This document shows, one piece after another, positions 8,123 to 17,321 of a stretch of DNA of 64,000 bases (positions are counted from its first letter, which is position 1; every line of letters begins with the position of its first letter). The position numbers were made by a program, and so were the translations under genes. The notes beneath the pieces are model-generated. The model ran no database searches. It had not been told where the DNA came from and saw only the letters and a program-made list of their open reading frames with translations. This stretch comes from Agromyces italicus DSM 16388 (lineage in GTDB: Bacteria > Actinomycetota > Actinomycetes > Actinomycetales > Microbacteriaceae). The stretch spans positions 62,001-126,000 of the forward strand of contig NZ_ATXF01000008.1 of the NCBI RefSeq assembly GCF_000421545.1, read 5' to 3'.

Positions 8123-9531
8123 TCGCGCTCACGCTCGCCGAGATCGCGGCGGCCGCGGGCGGCACGCTCCGCCTCGACGGAACGGCCGCGACGACCGAGA
8201 CCGTCGTCACGGGCGCGGTCACCACCGACTCTCGCGAGATCGGCACCGGTGACGTCTTCGTCGCCAAGCGCGGTGAGTTCGACGACGGCCACCGCTTCGC
8301 GCCATCGGCCGTCGAGCGCGGCGCCGCGGTGCTCATCGTCGAGCAGGACCTCGACCTCGCGGTGCCGCAGATCGTCGTCGCCGATTCGATCGACGCCCTC
8401 GGCTCGCTCGCGACCGAGGTCGTGCGCCGCGTTCGGTCGCTCGGCCGCCTGCGCATCGTCGGCGTCACCGGTTCGAACGGCAAGACCACCACGAAGAACC
8501 TGCTGCGCGCAGTGCTCGAGCGGGTCGGGCCCACCGTCGCGGCACGCGCCTCCTACAACAACGAAGTCGGTGCGCCCGTCACGATGCTCGAGCTCGCGGA
8601 GGACACCGAGTTCCTCGTCGCCGAGATGGGCGCCTCGGCGGTGGGCGAGATCGCGCGGCTCATCCGCATGGCCCGCCCCGACGTGGGCATCGTGCTGAAG
8701 GTCGGGCTCGCGCATGCCGGCGAGTTCGGCGGCATCGAGAAGACCGTCGAGGCGAAGTCCGAGATGGTCACCGAGCTCCTCCCGGGCGACGTCGCAGTGC
8801 TCAACGCCGACGACCCGCGCGTGGTGCCGATGGCCGGGCTCACGAACGCCCGCGTCGTCTGGTTCGGGCTGGGCGACACCGCCGAGGTGCGCGCGACCGA
8901 ACTCCGCGCCCACTCGCGGGGCACCGACTTCACCGTGACCGTGCCCGGCGGCGAACAGGCGCGCGTGCGATTCGGGGTGCTCGGCGAGCATCACGTCATG
9001 AACGCGCTGGCCGCGGTCGCGGCATCCATCGAACTCGGGGTGCCCCTTGCCGACGTCGTCGCCGCCCTCGAGCAGGTGACCCTCGCCGAACGCTGGCGCA
9101 TGCAGCTCATGGGCGGCCGCGACGGCATCACCGTCATCAATGACGCGTACAACGCGAGCCCCGACTCGATGTCGGCCGCGCTCAAGACGCTCGCGCAGGT
9201 GCGCGAACCGGGCAGCCGCACGATCGCCGTGCTCGGCGAGATGAGCGAGCTCGGCGAGTTCTCGGGGGAGGAGCACGATCGTATCGGGCTGCTCGCGGTG
9301 CGCCTCGGCGTCTCGCAGCTCGTCGTCGTGGGTCGGGGCGCGCGCCGGCTGCACATCTCCGCGATCAACGAAGGATCGTGGGACGGCGAATCGGCATTCG
9401 TCGAGACGGCCGATGAGGCCTTCGAACTCGTCACCGCGGGCGCCCGCCCCGGTGACACGATTTTGGTGAAATCGTCGAACTCGGCGGGTCTCCGCCTACT
9501 GGGCGACCGACTGGGAGAATGGTTCGCGTGA
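8119..9531 (+). CDS. murF: UDP-MurNAc-tripeptide--D-Ala-D-Ala ligase MurF
   Basis: MurF adds the D-Ala-D-Ala dipeptide, the last cytoplasmic peptide step of lipid II precursor synthesis. The 470-residue protein has the Mur N-terminal domain, the ATP loop VTGSNGKTTTKN (116-127), the SYNNEVGAPVTML motif and the C-terminal domain with NDAYNASPDSMSAAL. GTG 8119 is preferred because it gives a 4-bp overlap with murE; an in-frame GTG at 8110 is possible. The 3' end ([11 protein letters not shown]) is echoed just downstream in a partial duplication of the murF/mraY junction. Confidence 0.95.
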   Translation: MIALTLAEIAAAAGGTLRLDGTAATTETVVTGAVTTDSREIGTGDVFVAKRGEFDDGHRFAPSAVERGAAVLIVEQDLDLAVPQIVVADSIDALGSLATEVVRRVRSLGRLRIVGVTGSNGKTTTKNLLRAVLERVGPTVAARASYNNEVGAPVTMLELAEDTEFLVAEMGASAVGEIARLIRMARPDVGIVLKVGLAHAGEFGGIEKTVEAKSEMVTELLPGDVAVLNADDPRVVPMAGLTNARVVWFGLGDTAEVRATELRAHSRGTDFTVTVPGGEQARVRFGVLGEHHVMNALAAVAASIELGVPLADVVAALEQVTLAERWRMQLMGGRDGITVINDAYNASPDSMSAALKTLAQVREPGSRTIAVLGEMSELGEFSGEEHDRIGLLAVRLGVSQLVVVGRGARRLHISAINEGSWDGESAFVETADEAFELVTAGARPGDTILVKSSNSAGLRLLGDRLGEWFA

Positions 9532-9617
9532 GCGCAGTGCATCATCACGGCGGGGCCGGGCAGCCGACCTGCCTCCTCGGTGACCGAGCGGGAGCGTGGT
9601 TCGCGTGAGAGCACTGC
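9501..9617 (+). repeat. Diverged tandem duplication of the murF/mraY junction (77-bp offset)
   Basis: Bases 9501-9540 (end of murF plus following bases) match 9578-9617 (end of the mini-ORF plus the mraY start) with about 80% identity by eye, including a shared GGTTCGCGTG. Translated, the MurF tail [15 protein letters not shown] reappears as [15 protein letters not shown], and the mraY start GTGAGAGCACTGC resembles GTGAGCGCAGTGC after murF. This looks like an old junction duplication. Confidence 0.8.
9528..9608 (+). CDS. Possible coupled 26-residue mini-ORF between murF and mraY
   Basis: A GTG overlapping the murF stop (GTGA, 9528-9531) opens 26 codons that end in TGA at 9606-9608, which itself overlaps the mraY start (GTGA, 9605-9608). 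Its C-terminus [11 protein letters not shown] copies the MurF tail, and its start copies the mraY start. It may be translated merely to pass ribosomes from murF to mraY. No function for the peptide is claimed, and it may be only a duplication by-product. Confidence 0.3.
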   Translation: MSAVHHHGGAGQPTCLLGDRAGAWFA

Positions 9618-10702
9618 TGACCGCCGGAGCGTTGTCGCTCGCCTTCACGCTGTTCCTGACCCCGCTGTTCATCCGCCTGTTCACGCGGATCGGCTGGGGC
9701 CAGTTCATCCGCGACGACGGGCCGCAGAGCCATCACGTCAAGCGGGGCACGCCCACCATGGGCGGCATCATCTTCATCCTCGGCACCCTGTTCGGCTACT
9801 TCGTCGCCACGCTGCTCGTCTCGAACGAGAAGCCGACGGCCTCGGGCCTGCTGGTGCTGTTCATGATGGTCGGCCTCGGTCTGGTGGGCTTCGTCGACGA
9901 CTTCCTGAAGACCCGGAAGAAGCAGAGCCTCGGGCTCGGCGGCTGGGCGAAGGTCGCCGGGCAGGTGATCGTCGCGGCGCTGTTCGCCCTGCTCGCGCTG
10001 CAGTTCCCGAACGACCGGGGCGTGACACCGGCGAACACCAAGATCTCGTTCATCCGCGATCTGCCGCTCGACTTCATGGTGTTCGGCACATTCTTCGGCA
10101 TCATCCTCTACGTCATCTGGATCTGCCTGATCGCCGCGTCGACCTCGAACGGCGTCAACGTGACCGACGGGCTCGATGGCCTCGCCGGCGGTGCGTCGAT
10201 CCTCGCGATCGGCTCATTCGTGTTCATCGGCTTCTGGCAGTTCAACCAGGCGTGCGGTGCCATCGGGCTGAACCCGAGCGACGAGTACCGCTGCTACAAC
10301 GTGCGCGACCCGCTCGACATCGCGATCGTCTCTGCGGCGATCGTCGGCGGCCTCATCGGCTTCCTCTGGTGGAACACGAACCCGGCGAAGATCTACATGG
10401 GCGACACGGGCTCGCTCGGGCTCGGCGGCGCGCTGGCCGCCCTCGCCGTCGTGAGCCACACCGAGCTCCTCGTCATCATCATCGGCGGGCTCTTCGTCAT
10501 CGAGACCGGTTCGGTCATCCTGCAGCGGGCCTACTTCAAGGTGACGCACGGCAAGCGCATCTTCCTGATGAGCCCGATCCACCACCACTTCGAGCTGAAG
10601 GGGTGGGCGGAGGTCACGATCGTCGTGCGCTTCTGGATCATCGCCGGTCTCTTCGTCGCCGCGGGCGTCGGCGCGTTCTACTTCGAATGGCTGCAGAGCT
10701 GA
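9605..10702 (+). CDS. mraY: Phospho-MurNAc-pentapeptide transferase MraY
   Basis: MraY transfers phospho-MurNAc-pentapeptide to undecaprenyl phosphate, giving lipid I, at the inner face of the membrane. The 365-residue protein has about ten membrane spans and the family motifs [26 protein letters not shown] with the catalytic Asp pair, [12 protein letters not shown] and [15 protein letters not shown] 9605 gives the normal N-terminus [12 protein letters not shown]; an in-frame GTG three codons upstream is possible. It ends in TGATG shared with murD. Confidence 0.95.
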   Translation: MRALLTAGALSLAFTLFLTPLFIRLFTRIGWGQFIRDDGPQSHHVKRGTPTMGGIIFILGTLFGYFVATLLVSNEKPTASGLLVLFMMVGLGLVGFVDDFLKTRKKQSLGLGGWAKVAGQVIVAALFALLALQFPNDRGVTPANTKISFIRDLPLDFMVFGTFFGIILYVIWICLIAASTSNGVNVTDGLDGLAGGASILAIGSFVFIGFWQFNQACGAIGLNPSDEYRCYNVRDPLDIAIVSAAIVGGLIGFLWWNTNPAKIYMGDTGSLGLGGALAALAVVSHTELLVIIIGGLFVIETGSVILQRAYFKVTHGKRIFLMSPIHHHFELKGWAEVTIVVRFWIIAGLFVAAGVGAFYFEWLQS

Positions 10703-12243
10703 TGGCGGATGCCTCGGCGCAGGCCCCCGATCGTCTCGACGCCCTCACGAGCTGGAACGCCGACTGGCGCGGGCTGAAGGTCGCCGTGCTCGGGGTCGGC
10801 GTCACCGGCTTCGCCGTGGCCGACACCCTCACCGAGCTCGGCGCCGACGTGCTCGTGGTCGCGCCCGAGGTCGATGAGGATCGCGCGCGAATCCTCGAGC
10901 TGATCGGCGCGAAGCTTCTCCGCCACGCCCTCGACGTCGTGCCCGCCGAGCTCGAGGGCTTCGCGCCCGAAGTCGTCGTGGTGTCGCCGGGGTTCCACCC
11001 CGACCACCCGGTGCTCGAGTGGGCGGGGCGCGAGGGCATCGCGGTCTGGGGCGACATCGAGCTGGCCTGGCGCGTGCGCGACAAGGTGAACGCCGCCGAG
11101 TGGATCCTCGTCACGGGCACGAACGGCAAGACGACGACCGTGCAGATGACGGCGACCTTCCTCGCGGCGAACGGACTGCGGGCGGCGCCGTGCGGCAACA
11201 TCGGCGTGCCGGTGCTCGACGCCGTGCGCGACCCGGGCGGCTTCGACGTGCTCGTCGTCGAGCTCTCGAGCTACCAGCTGCACCATCTGCCGACCGTGGG
11301 CGCCGGCGCCCTGCATCCGTGGGCGAGCGTCGTGCTCAACATCGCCGACGACCACCTCGACTGGCACGGCTCCTTCGCGGCCTACCGCGCGGCCAAGGCG
11401 AAGGTGTACGAGAACACGCAGCACGCCTGCGTCTTCAATCGCGCCGACGAGGCGACGCGCCGCATGGTCGAGGACGCCGAGGTCGAGGAGGGCGCCAGGG
11501 CGATCGGCTTCGGCCTCGACGTGCCCGGGCCGAGCGACTTCGGCGTGGTCGAGGGCATCCTCGCCGATCGCGCCTACCTCGACGACCGGCGGAACGCCGC
11601 CCTCGAGATCACGACGCTGGTCGAGCTCGAACCGCGCGGGCTCGACGCGCCGCACGTCGTGGCGAACATCCTGGCCGCCTCGGCGCTCGCGCGCTCGTTC
11701 GGAGTCCCGGTCGGCGTCATCCACGATGCGCTGAACGACTTCAGGCTCGATGCGCATCGCATCGAGACCGTCGCCGTCGCCGGCGGCGTCCGCTGGATCG
11801 ACGACTCGAAGGCCACGAACCCGCACGCCGCCGAGGCGTCGCTCAGGGCCTTCGGCCGCGTCGTCTGGATCGTGGGCGGGCTGCTCAAGGGCGTCGACGC
11901 CGATGCGCTCGTCGCGGCCCACATCGGGCGACTTCGCGCGGCGATCGTGATCGGGGTCGATCGCGAACTCCTCGTCGCGGCGTTCCGCCGACACGCGCCC
12001 GGGCTGCCCCTCTTCGAGGTGATCGCCGACGACACTGAACAGGTGATGCCCGAGGCGGTCGCGCTGGCCGCATCGGTCGCCGCAGAGGGCGACACCGTGC
12101 TCCTCGCGCCGGCTGCGGCGTCGATGGACCAGTTCGCCGACTACGGCGATCGAGGCCGGCGGTTCCACGAGGCGGTCAGAACGATGCTGGGAGGTGAGGC
12201 GGATGGCGACTCCGCCCCGCTCGACCGGTCGCCAGAAGGCTGA
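10702..12243 (+). CDS. murD: UDP-MurNAc-L-Ala--D-Glu ligase MurD
   Basis: MurD adds D-glutamate to UDP-MurNAc-L-Ala. The 513-residue protein carries a Rossmann-like N-terminal domain (VAVLGVGVTGFAVADTL), the ATP loop TGTNGKTTT (138-146), SSYQL, the NIADDHLDWHGSF motif and the C-terminal DSKATNPHAAEASL signature. ATG 10702 overlaps the mraY stop by one base. An upstream in-frame ATG at 10687 would overlap mraY further and is less likely. The 3' end overlaps ftsW by 41 bp, indicating tight coupling. Confidence 0.95.
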   Translation: MADASAQAPDRLDALTSWNADWRGLKVAVLGVGVTGFAVADTLTELGADVLVVAPEVDEDRARILELIGAKLLRHALDVVPAELEGFAPEVVVVSPGFHPDHPVLEWAGREGIAVWGDIELAWRVRDKVNAAEWILVTGTNGKTTTVQMTATFLAANGLRAAPCGNIGVPVLDAVRDPGGFDVLVVELSSYQLHHLPTVGAGALHPWASVVLNIADDHLDWHGSFAAYRAAKAKVYENTQHACVFNRADEATRRMVEDAEVEEGARAIGFGLDVPGPSDFGVVEGILADRAYLDDRRNAALEITTLVELEPRGLDAPHVVANILAASALARSFGVPVGVIHDALNDFRLDAHRIETVAVAGGVRWIDDSKATNPHAAEASLRAFGRVVWIVGGLLKGVDADALVAAHIGRLRAAIVIGVDRELLVAAFRRHAPGLPLFEVIADDTEQVMPEAVALAASVAAEGDTVLLAPAAASMDQFADYGDRGRRFHEAVRTMLGGEADGDSAPLDRSPEG

Positions 12244-13462
12244 CCCCGAGGGCGTCTCAGCCGCCCGCATCCGGCTCGGACGCGTCTTCCGCGTCGAGTC
12301 GGCCGACTACTTCCTGCTGCTCGGCACGACGCTCTTCCTCGTGGTCCTCGGCCTCGTCATGGTGCTGTCGTCGTCGCTCGTCGAGTCGTTCCTCGAAGAC
12401 GGGGGTCTGCTCGACCAGGCGATCCGGCAGGGGGTCTTCGCGATCATCGGCATCCCCGCGATGCTCATCGCGAGCCGCATGCCCGAGAAGTTCTGGATGC
12501 GCATCGCGTGGCCCGCGCTCATCATCACGTGCATCCCGCAGCTACTCGTGGTCGCCACCGACCTCGGCATCGAGGACGGCGGCAACACGAACTGGCTGCG
12601 CATCGGCCCCGTGCAGTTCCAGCCCTCGGAGTTCATCAAGGTCGCGCTCGTCATCTGGCTCGGGCTCATCGTCACGAAGAAGCAGGATAAGCTGGGCGAC
12701 TTCACGCACGGCGTGCTGCCCATCCTGCTCGTCGGCGGCGGTGCGATCGGCCTGGTGCTCCTCGGCGGCGACCTCGGCACCGTCATGATCATGGGGGCGA
12801 TGCTGCTCGGTGCGCTCTTCCTGATCGGGGTCCGGCTGCGACTGCTCCTGCTGCCCATCGTGGTCGCGGTCGTGGGCTTCGTCATCGTCGCGTTCTCGAG
12901 CGAGAACCGGATGCGGCGCATCATGTCGTTCGTCGACTCGAACTGCGACACGGGCTCGGCCGACACCCTGAACTCGTGCTGGCAGGTGATGCACGGCACG
13001 TACGCGCTCGCGAACGGCGGCGTCTTCGGTGTCGGCCTCGGCAACTCCGCGGCGAAGTGGTCGTGGCTGCCGGCCGCCGACAACGACTTCATCTTCGCCA
13101 TCATCGGCGAGGAGCTCGGCCTCATCGGCGCGATCGTCGTCATCGGGCTGTTCGTGCTGCTCGCGGTCGCGTTCGCCCGGGTGCTCCGCAGTTCGCGCAC
13201 GATGTTCGCGAAGACCGTCACCGCGGCGGTGATGGTGTGGGTCATCGGCCAGGCCTGTGTCAATATCGGAGTCGTGCTCGGAGTCTTCCCCGTCCTCGGT
13301 GTCCCGCTGCCGCTCGTCTCGGCCGGCGGCACCGCCCTCTTGACCACCCTCGTCGCGATCGGCGTCGTGCTCTCGGTCGCGCGCGACCCCGAGGCGCCCG
13401 CGCGGGCCGCGGCGCGTATCGCAGCACGCAAGGCGCGGGCGTCGGAGCGTGCGTCGCGATGA
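12203..13462 (+). CDS. ftsW: SEDS peptidoglycan glycosyltransferase FtsW
   Basis: FtsW polymerises lipid II at the division septum together with FtsI. The 419-residue protein has about ten membrane segments starting near residue 33 and SEDS motifs such as GPVQFQPSEFIKVALV, a large extracellular loop with YALANGGVFGVGLGNSAAKWSWLP, and the C-terminal GVPLPLVSAGGTALL. ATG 12203 is preceded by GGGAGGTGAGGCGG. The reading frame begins inside murD and ends in ATGA shared with murG. Confidence 0.95.
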   Translation: MATPPRSTGRQKADPEGVSAARIRLGRVFRVESADYFLLLGTTLFLVVLGLVMVLSSSLVESFLEDGGLLDQAIRQGVFAIIGIPAMLIASRMPEKFWMRIAWPALIITCIPQLLVVATDLGIEDGGNTNWLRIGPVQFQPSEFIKVALVIWLGLIVTKKQDKLGDFTHGVLPILLVGGGAIGLVLLGGDLGTVMIMGAMLLGALFLIGVRLRLLLLPIVVAVVGFVIVAFSSENRMRRIMSFVDSNCDTGSADTLNSCWQVMHGTYALANGGVFGVGLGNSAAKWSWLPAADNDFIFAIIGEELGLIGAIVVIGLFVLLAVAFARVLRSSRTMFAKTVTAAVMVWVIGQACVNIGVVLGVFPVLGVPLPLVSAGGTALLTTLVAIGVVLSVARDPEAPARAAARIAARKARASERASR

Positions 13463-14550
13463 GCGTCTACCTCCTCGCCGGCGGCGGCACCGCCGGCCAT
13501 GTGAACCCGTTGCTCGCCGTCGCTGATCGACTTCGCGAACGAGACGCCGACGCCGAGGTGCTCGTGCTGGGCACGGCCGAGGGGCTCGAGGCGCGGCTCG
13601 TGCCCGCGCGCGGCTACGAGCTCCTGACGATCGCGAAGGTGCCGTTCCCACGGCGTCCGAACCGCGCCGCGCTGGCCTTCCCGTCGCGCTTCCGCGGCTC
13701 CATCGGCGATGTGACGCGTATCATCTCCGAACGCGGCGTCGACACCGTCGTCGGCTTCGGCGGCTACGTCTCCACCCCCGCCTATCTCGCCGCGCGCCGG
13801 GCCGGCATCCCCGTTGTTATCCACGAGGCGAACGCGAAACCCGGTATGGCGAACCGGCTCGGCGCCCGCTGGGCGGCGGCGGTCGGCGTCGCCTTCGAGG
13901 GCACGCCGCTGCCGCGCGCCGAGGTCGTCGGCATGCCGCTCCGGCGCGAGATCGAGACGCTCGATCGCGCGCTGCTCCGCGCCGAGGCCGCGGAGTTCTT
14001 CGGCCTCGATCCCGAGCGCCCGGTGCTGCTCGCGACGGGCGGTTCGCTCGGTGCGCGCCGCATCAACCGCACGATGGTCGACAGCGCTCGAGCGATCACG
14101 GGCGCCGGTTGGCAGGTGCTTCACATCACGGGGGCGAAGTCCGAGGTCGACGACCCGGGCATCGCCGACTACCGCATGATCGAGTACGCCGACCGCATGG
14201 ACCTCGCCCTGGCGGTCGCCGACCTCGCGGTCTCCCGCGCCGGCGCCGCGACCGTCAGTGAGCTCGCCGCACTCGGGCTTCCTGCGGTGTACGTGCCGTA
14301 CCCGGTCGGCAACGGCGAGCAGCGGTTCAACGCGGCCGGCGTGGTCGAGGCCGGCGGCGGCCTCCTCGTCGACGACGCTGCGTTCATCCCGGAGTGGGTC
14401 GATGCCGAACTCGTTCCGCTCCTCGCCGACGCCGACCGCGTCGCCGCGATGGCGGAGGCCGCAGCGACGGCGGGCGTGCGCGACGGCACCGCCCGCATGG
14501 TCGCGCTCATCGACGCGGCCCGCGGCGGGGGAGCCGCGCACCCCGCCTGA
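13459..14550 (+). CDS. murG: Lipid II synthase MurG (GlcNAc transferase)
   Basis: MurG adds GlcNAc from UDP-GlcNAc to lipid I at the cytoplasmic membrane face. The 363-residue GT-B protein shows the N-terminal GGGTAGHVNPLLAVAD loop, the VGFGGYVSTPAYLAA motif, the central TGGSLGARRIN and the donor-binding VSRAGAATVSELAALGLPAVYVPYPV segment. It starts in a 4-bp overlap with ftsW. About 108 nt without a gene follow before murC. Confidence 0.95.
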   Translation: MSVYLLAGGGTAGHVNPLLAVADRLRERDADAEVLVLGTAEGLEARLVPARGYELLTIAKVPFPRRPNRAALAFPSRFRGSIGDVTRIISERGVDTVVGFGGYVSTPAYLAARRAGIPVVIHEANAKPGMANRLGARWAAAVGVAFEGTPLPRAEVVGMPLRREIETLDRALLRAEAAEFFGLDPERPVLLATGGSLGARRINRTMVDSARAITGAGWQVLHITGAKSEVDDPGIADYRMIEYADRMDLALAVADLAVSRAGAATVSELAALGLPAVYVPYPVGNGEQRFNAAGVVEAGGGLLVDDAAFIPEWVDAELVPLLADADRVAAMAEAAATAGVRDGTARMVALIDAARGGGAAHPA

Positions 14551-14658
14551 GGCGCGTAACGTGGAGCGTGGGGATTGTCCACGCATCCGACCCTCGAACA
14601 TCCCCGCAGACTTCGCGCGACGACCCGACCGACCAGCACCGAGGAAGAGCACCCGAAC

Positions 14659-16059
14659 GTGACCATCAAGCCCGATCTCTCGATCCAGATCCCCGCCGAA
14701 CTCGGCGCCGTGCATTTCGTCGGCATCGGGGGCTCGGGCATGAGCGGCATCGCACGGCTGTTCCTCCATGCCGGACACCGGGTGACGGGCTCAGATGCGC
14801 GCGATTCGGCGAACATCGCCGCCCTCCGGGAACTCGGCGCCGAGATCCACCTCGGCCATGCAGCCGAGCACCTCGGCGACGCCGAGGCGGTCGTGGTCAC
14901 GGGTGCGCTGTGGCAGGACAATCCCGAGTACCGGCTCGCGCTCGAGCGCGGCCTCCCGGTGCTGCACCGCTCGCAGGCGCTCGCCTGGCTGGTCTCTGGG
15001 CAGCGCCTCGTCTCCGTCGCTGGCGCGCACGGCAAGACCACCTCCACGGGCATGATCGTCACCGGCCTCCTCGCCCAGGGCGCCGACCCGAGCTTCGTCA
15101 ACGGCGGGGTGATCGAGGGCCTCGGCGTCTCCTCCGCGGCGGGCTCCGACGAGCTCTTCGTCGTCGAGGCCGACGAATCCGACGGCTCATTCCTGCTCTA
15201 CGACACCGCGATCGCGCTCATCACGAACGTCGACCCCGATCACCTCGACCACTACGGCTCGCGCGAGGCCTTCGAACAGGCCTTCGTCGACTTCGCCGAC
15301 GGCGCGAGCGAGCTCGTCGTCGTCTCCTCCGACGACGCGGGCGCCAAGCGGGTCGCCGCGCGACTGTCGCACCAGAACGTCGTCACCTTCGGTGAGGCGG
15401 CGGATGCCACGGTGCGGGTCCACTCCATCCAGACCGACGGTCCCGTGGCCTTCACGATCGCCTACGAGGGCGTCGACCACCGCGCGCAGCTGCTCGTGCC
15501 GGGAACGCACAACGCGATCAACGCGGCCGGTGCGTTCGCCGTGCTGGTCGGCCTCGGCTTCGACCCCGCGGCATCCCTCGCCGGGATCGCCCGCTTCGCA
15601 GGCACCGGCCGCCGGTTCGAGCTGCACGGCGTCGTCGGCGGTGTGAGCGTCTACGACGACTACGCGCACCACCCGACCGAGGTGGCTGCGGCCCTCGCGG
15701 CGGCGCGCACGGTCGTGGGCGAGGGGCGCATCATCGCGGTCCACCAGCCGCACACCTACAGCCGCACGCAGGCGTTCGCGAAGGAGTTCGCCGAGGTGCT
15801 CGAGGAGTTCGCCGACGAGACGGTCGTGCTCGACGTCTACGGTGCGCGGGAGGACCCGGTGCCGGGCGTCACCGGCGAGCTCGTGAGCGAGCGGTTCGGT
15901 GACCCCTCGCACGTCGCCTTCGTTCCCGACTGGCAGGAGGCGGCCGACCACACTGCGCGCATCGCTCGCGAGGGCGACTTCGTGATCACACTCGGTTGCG
16001 GCGACGTGTACCGCATCGTGCCCCAGCTGCTCGGCTCGCTCGAGCGGGAGCGCGGATGA
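14659..16059 (+). CDS. murC: UDP-MurNAc--L-alanine ligase MurC
   Basis: MurC attaches L-alanine to UDP-MurNAc, the first peptide step. The 466-residue enzyme has the [14 protein letters not shown] dinucleotide loop, the ATP loop [23 protein letters not shown] and the [12 protein letters not shown] signature. GTG 14659 was chosen because it places the GIGGSGMS motif at the usual distance from the start and has GAGGAAGAGC 8 bases upstream. A longer frame from 14575 is possible but would add residues unlike the family. The 108-nt gap before it may hold a weak promoter. Confidence 0.93.
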   Translation: MTIKPDLSIQIPAELGAVHFVGIGGSGMSGIARLFLHAGHRVTGSDARDSANIAALRELGAEIHLGHAAEHLGDAEAVVVTGALWQDNPEYRLALERGLPVLHRSQALAWLVSGQRLVSVAGAHGKTTSTGMIVTGLLAQGADPSFVNGGVIEGLGVSSAAGSDELFVVEADESDGSFLLYDTAIALITNVDPDHLDHYGSREAFEQAFVDFADGASELVVVSSDDAGAKRVAARLSHQNVVTFGEAADATVRVHSIQTDGPVAFTIAYEGVDHRAQLLVPGTHNAINAAGAFAVLVGLGFDPAASLAGIARFAGTGRRFELHGVVGGVSVYDDYAHHPTEVAAALAAARTVVGEGRIIAVHQPHTYSRTQAFAKEFAEVLEEFADETVVLDVYGAREDPVPGVTGELVSERFGDPSHVAFVPDWQEAADHTARIAREGDFVITLGCGDVYRIVPQLLGSLERERG

Positions 16060-16072
16060 CGGTGGGCCGTTC

Positions 16073-17140
16073 GTGAAGCGGCCCCAGGGCTTCGAGGCAC
16101 GGCCGCCCCGGCGGATTCTGCCCGGCGGACGGGCCTCCTCCGAGGTTTCGCCGACGGCGGCCGTACCAGGCCGACGGGGCCGGGAGGCCGGCGGCGTCGC
16201 CGATCGGGTGACCACCGAGCCGATCGCCGTCGTGGGCGGGGCGGAGGCCCCGCACGCGTCGCGCGATCTTCAGGAGACGGTGCCGCTCGGTGACCTCCGC
16301 CGGGAGCTCGTCGGAGGGGGATCGAAGGGCTCGGCCGTGCCCGACCTCGTCGCCCGCCCCGATCATGCGGGCGACGCGAAGAGCGCCCGCCGGGGGGTGG
16401 CCGCGGCCGAGCGCGAGCGGCGCCGCTACGAGAGGCAGGAGGTGCGACGCTTCACGAAGCGCTCGCGCCGACGTCGACTCGTCTGGTCGGTGGTCGGCGG
16501 AGCGCTGGCGCTCCTCGTCGTCGTCGTCGTGGGCGGTGCGTACTCGCCGCTGATGGCGTTGCGCGAGGTGCGCGTCGAGGGTGCCGCGCGCATTCCGGCC
16601 GAACAGATCGTCGCAGCCTTCGAGGGTGAGCTCGGCACGCCGTTGCCGCTCGTCACGCGTGACGACGTGCACCGTGCTCTCGCCGACTTCAGCCTCATCG
16701 AGACGTATTCGACCGAGACGATCCCGCCCGGAACCCTCGTCGTGCGTATCGTGGAGCGGACGCCGGTCGGCGTCATCGAGACCGACCGTGGTCTCGAGCT
16801 CGTCGACGGTGCGGGGGTCGTCATCGACCGACTCGATGCCCGCCCCGACGGGCAGCCGCTCATCGAGACGCCGGGCGGCATCGCGTCCGACGGGTTCAGG
16901 GCGGTCGCGGCGACCGTCAGGAGCCTCCCGGCCGAGATCCGGGCGCTGCTCGTCGGCGCCTCGGCCGAGACGGCCGACGACGTGCGGCTCGAGCTCGCCG
17001 GGGGAGTGCCGGTGGTGTGGGGCGGGGCGGGCGATTCGGCGACGAAGGCGGCGGTGCTCGCACGCCTCATGGCGGTCGCGCCGCCCGACACGGTGTCGGG
17101 GTACGACGTCTCCTCGCCCGAGAGCGCCGTCACGTACTGA
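16073..17140 (+). CDS. ftsQ: Cell division protein FtsQ
   Basis: A 355-residue bitopic divisome protein. A long basic, disordered cytoplasmic region (about residues 1-135) precedes one membrane segment (about 138-160). The extracytoplasmic POTRA domain begins at SPLMALREVRVEGAARIPAEQIVAAF, and the FtsQ beta domain includes TVPPGTLVV-like IPPGTLVVRIVERTPVGVI. FtsQ recruits FtsL/FtsB and helps activate septal synthesis. GTG 16073 lies 13 bases after murC. The frame upstream of the membrane span is long for the family, so a later start cannot be excluded. Confidence 0.88.
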   Translation: MKRPQGFEARPPRRILPGGRASSEVSPTAAVPGRRGREAGGVADRVTTEPIAVVGGAEAPHASRDLQETVPLGDLRRELVGGGSKGSAVPDLVARPDHAGDAKSARRGVAAAERERRRYERQEVRRFTKRSRRRRLVWSVVGGALALLVVVVVGGAYSPLMALREVRVEGAARIPAEQIVAAFEGELGTPLPLVTRDDVHRALADFSLIETYSTETIPPGTLVVRIVERTPVGVIETDRGLELVDGAGVVIDRLDARPDGQPLIETPGGIASDGFRAVAATVRSLPAEIRALLVGASAETADDVRLELAGGVPVVWGGAGDSATKAAVLARLMAVAPPDTVSGYDVSSPESAVTY

Positions 17141-17321
17141 CCCGCCCGGCCCCGTGCGGTGCGCGACGGGTTATCTCGGCCGTCGGATCGCGACACGCCG
17201 AGCCCGCCTTGCGCGGCGCGCGCGGTGCGCCTCGTACCGTCATCACAGGAATTGCATACTCAGCAAAACTTTAACCTTCGACTAGAGGTTCAGGGTTCAG
17301 AGTTCGCACGGAAGGCCGGAC
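17141..17321 (+). promoter_or_regulatory. ftsQ-ftsZ intergenic region, probable ftsZ promoter and leader
   Basis: This 181-nt gap is less GC-rich near 17250-17285 than the flanking genes. It holds several AT-rich elements (CATACT, TAACCT, CTAGAGG) but no pair with clean sigma-70 spacing. A short run of GGTTCA-like heptamers (about 17287-17307) lies just upstream of the ftsZ ribosome binding site. A separate ftsZ promoter here is expected from other actinobacteria, but I cannot place it exactly. Confidence 0.35.

Noticed and set aside
17287..17307. Three GGTTCA-like repeats before ftsZ as an operator
   Set aside because: The units are short and imperfect, and no known regulator of ftsZ with this motif comes to mind. 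It is mentioned only in the intergenic entry.
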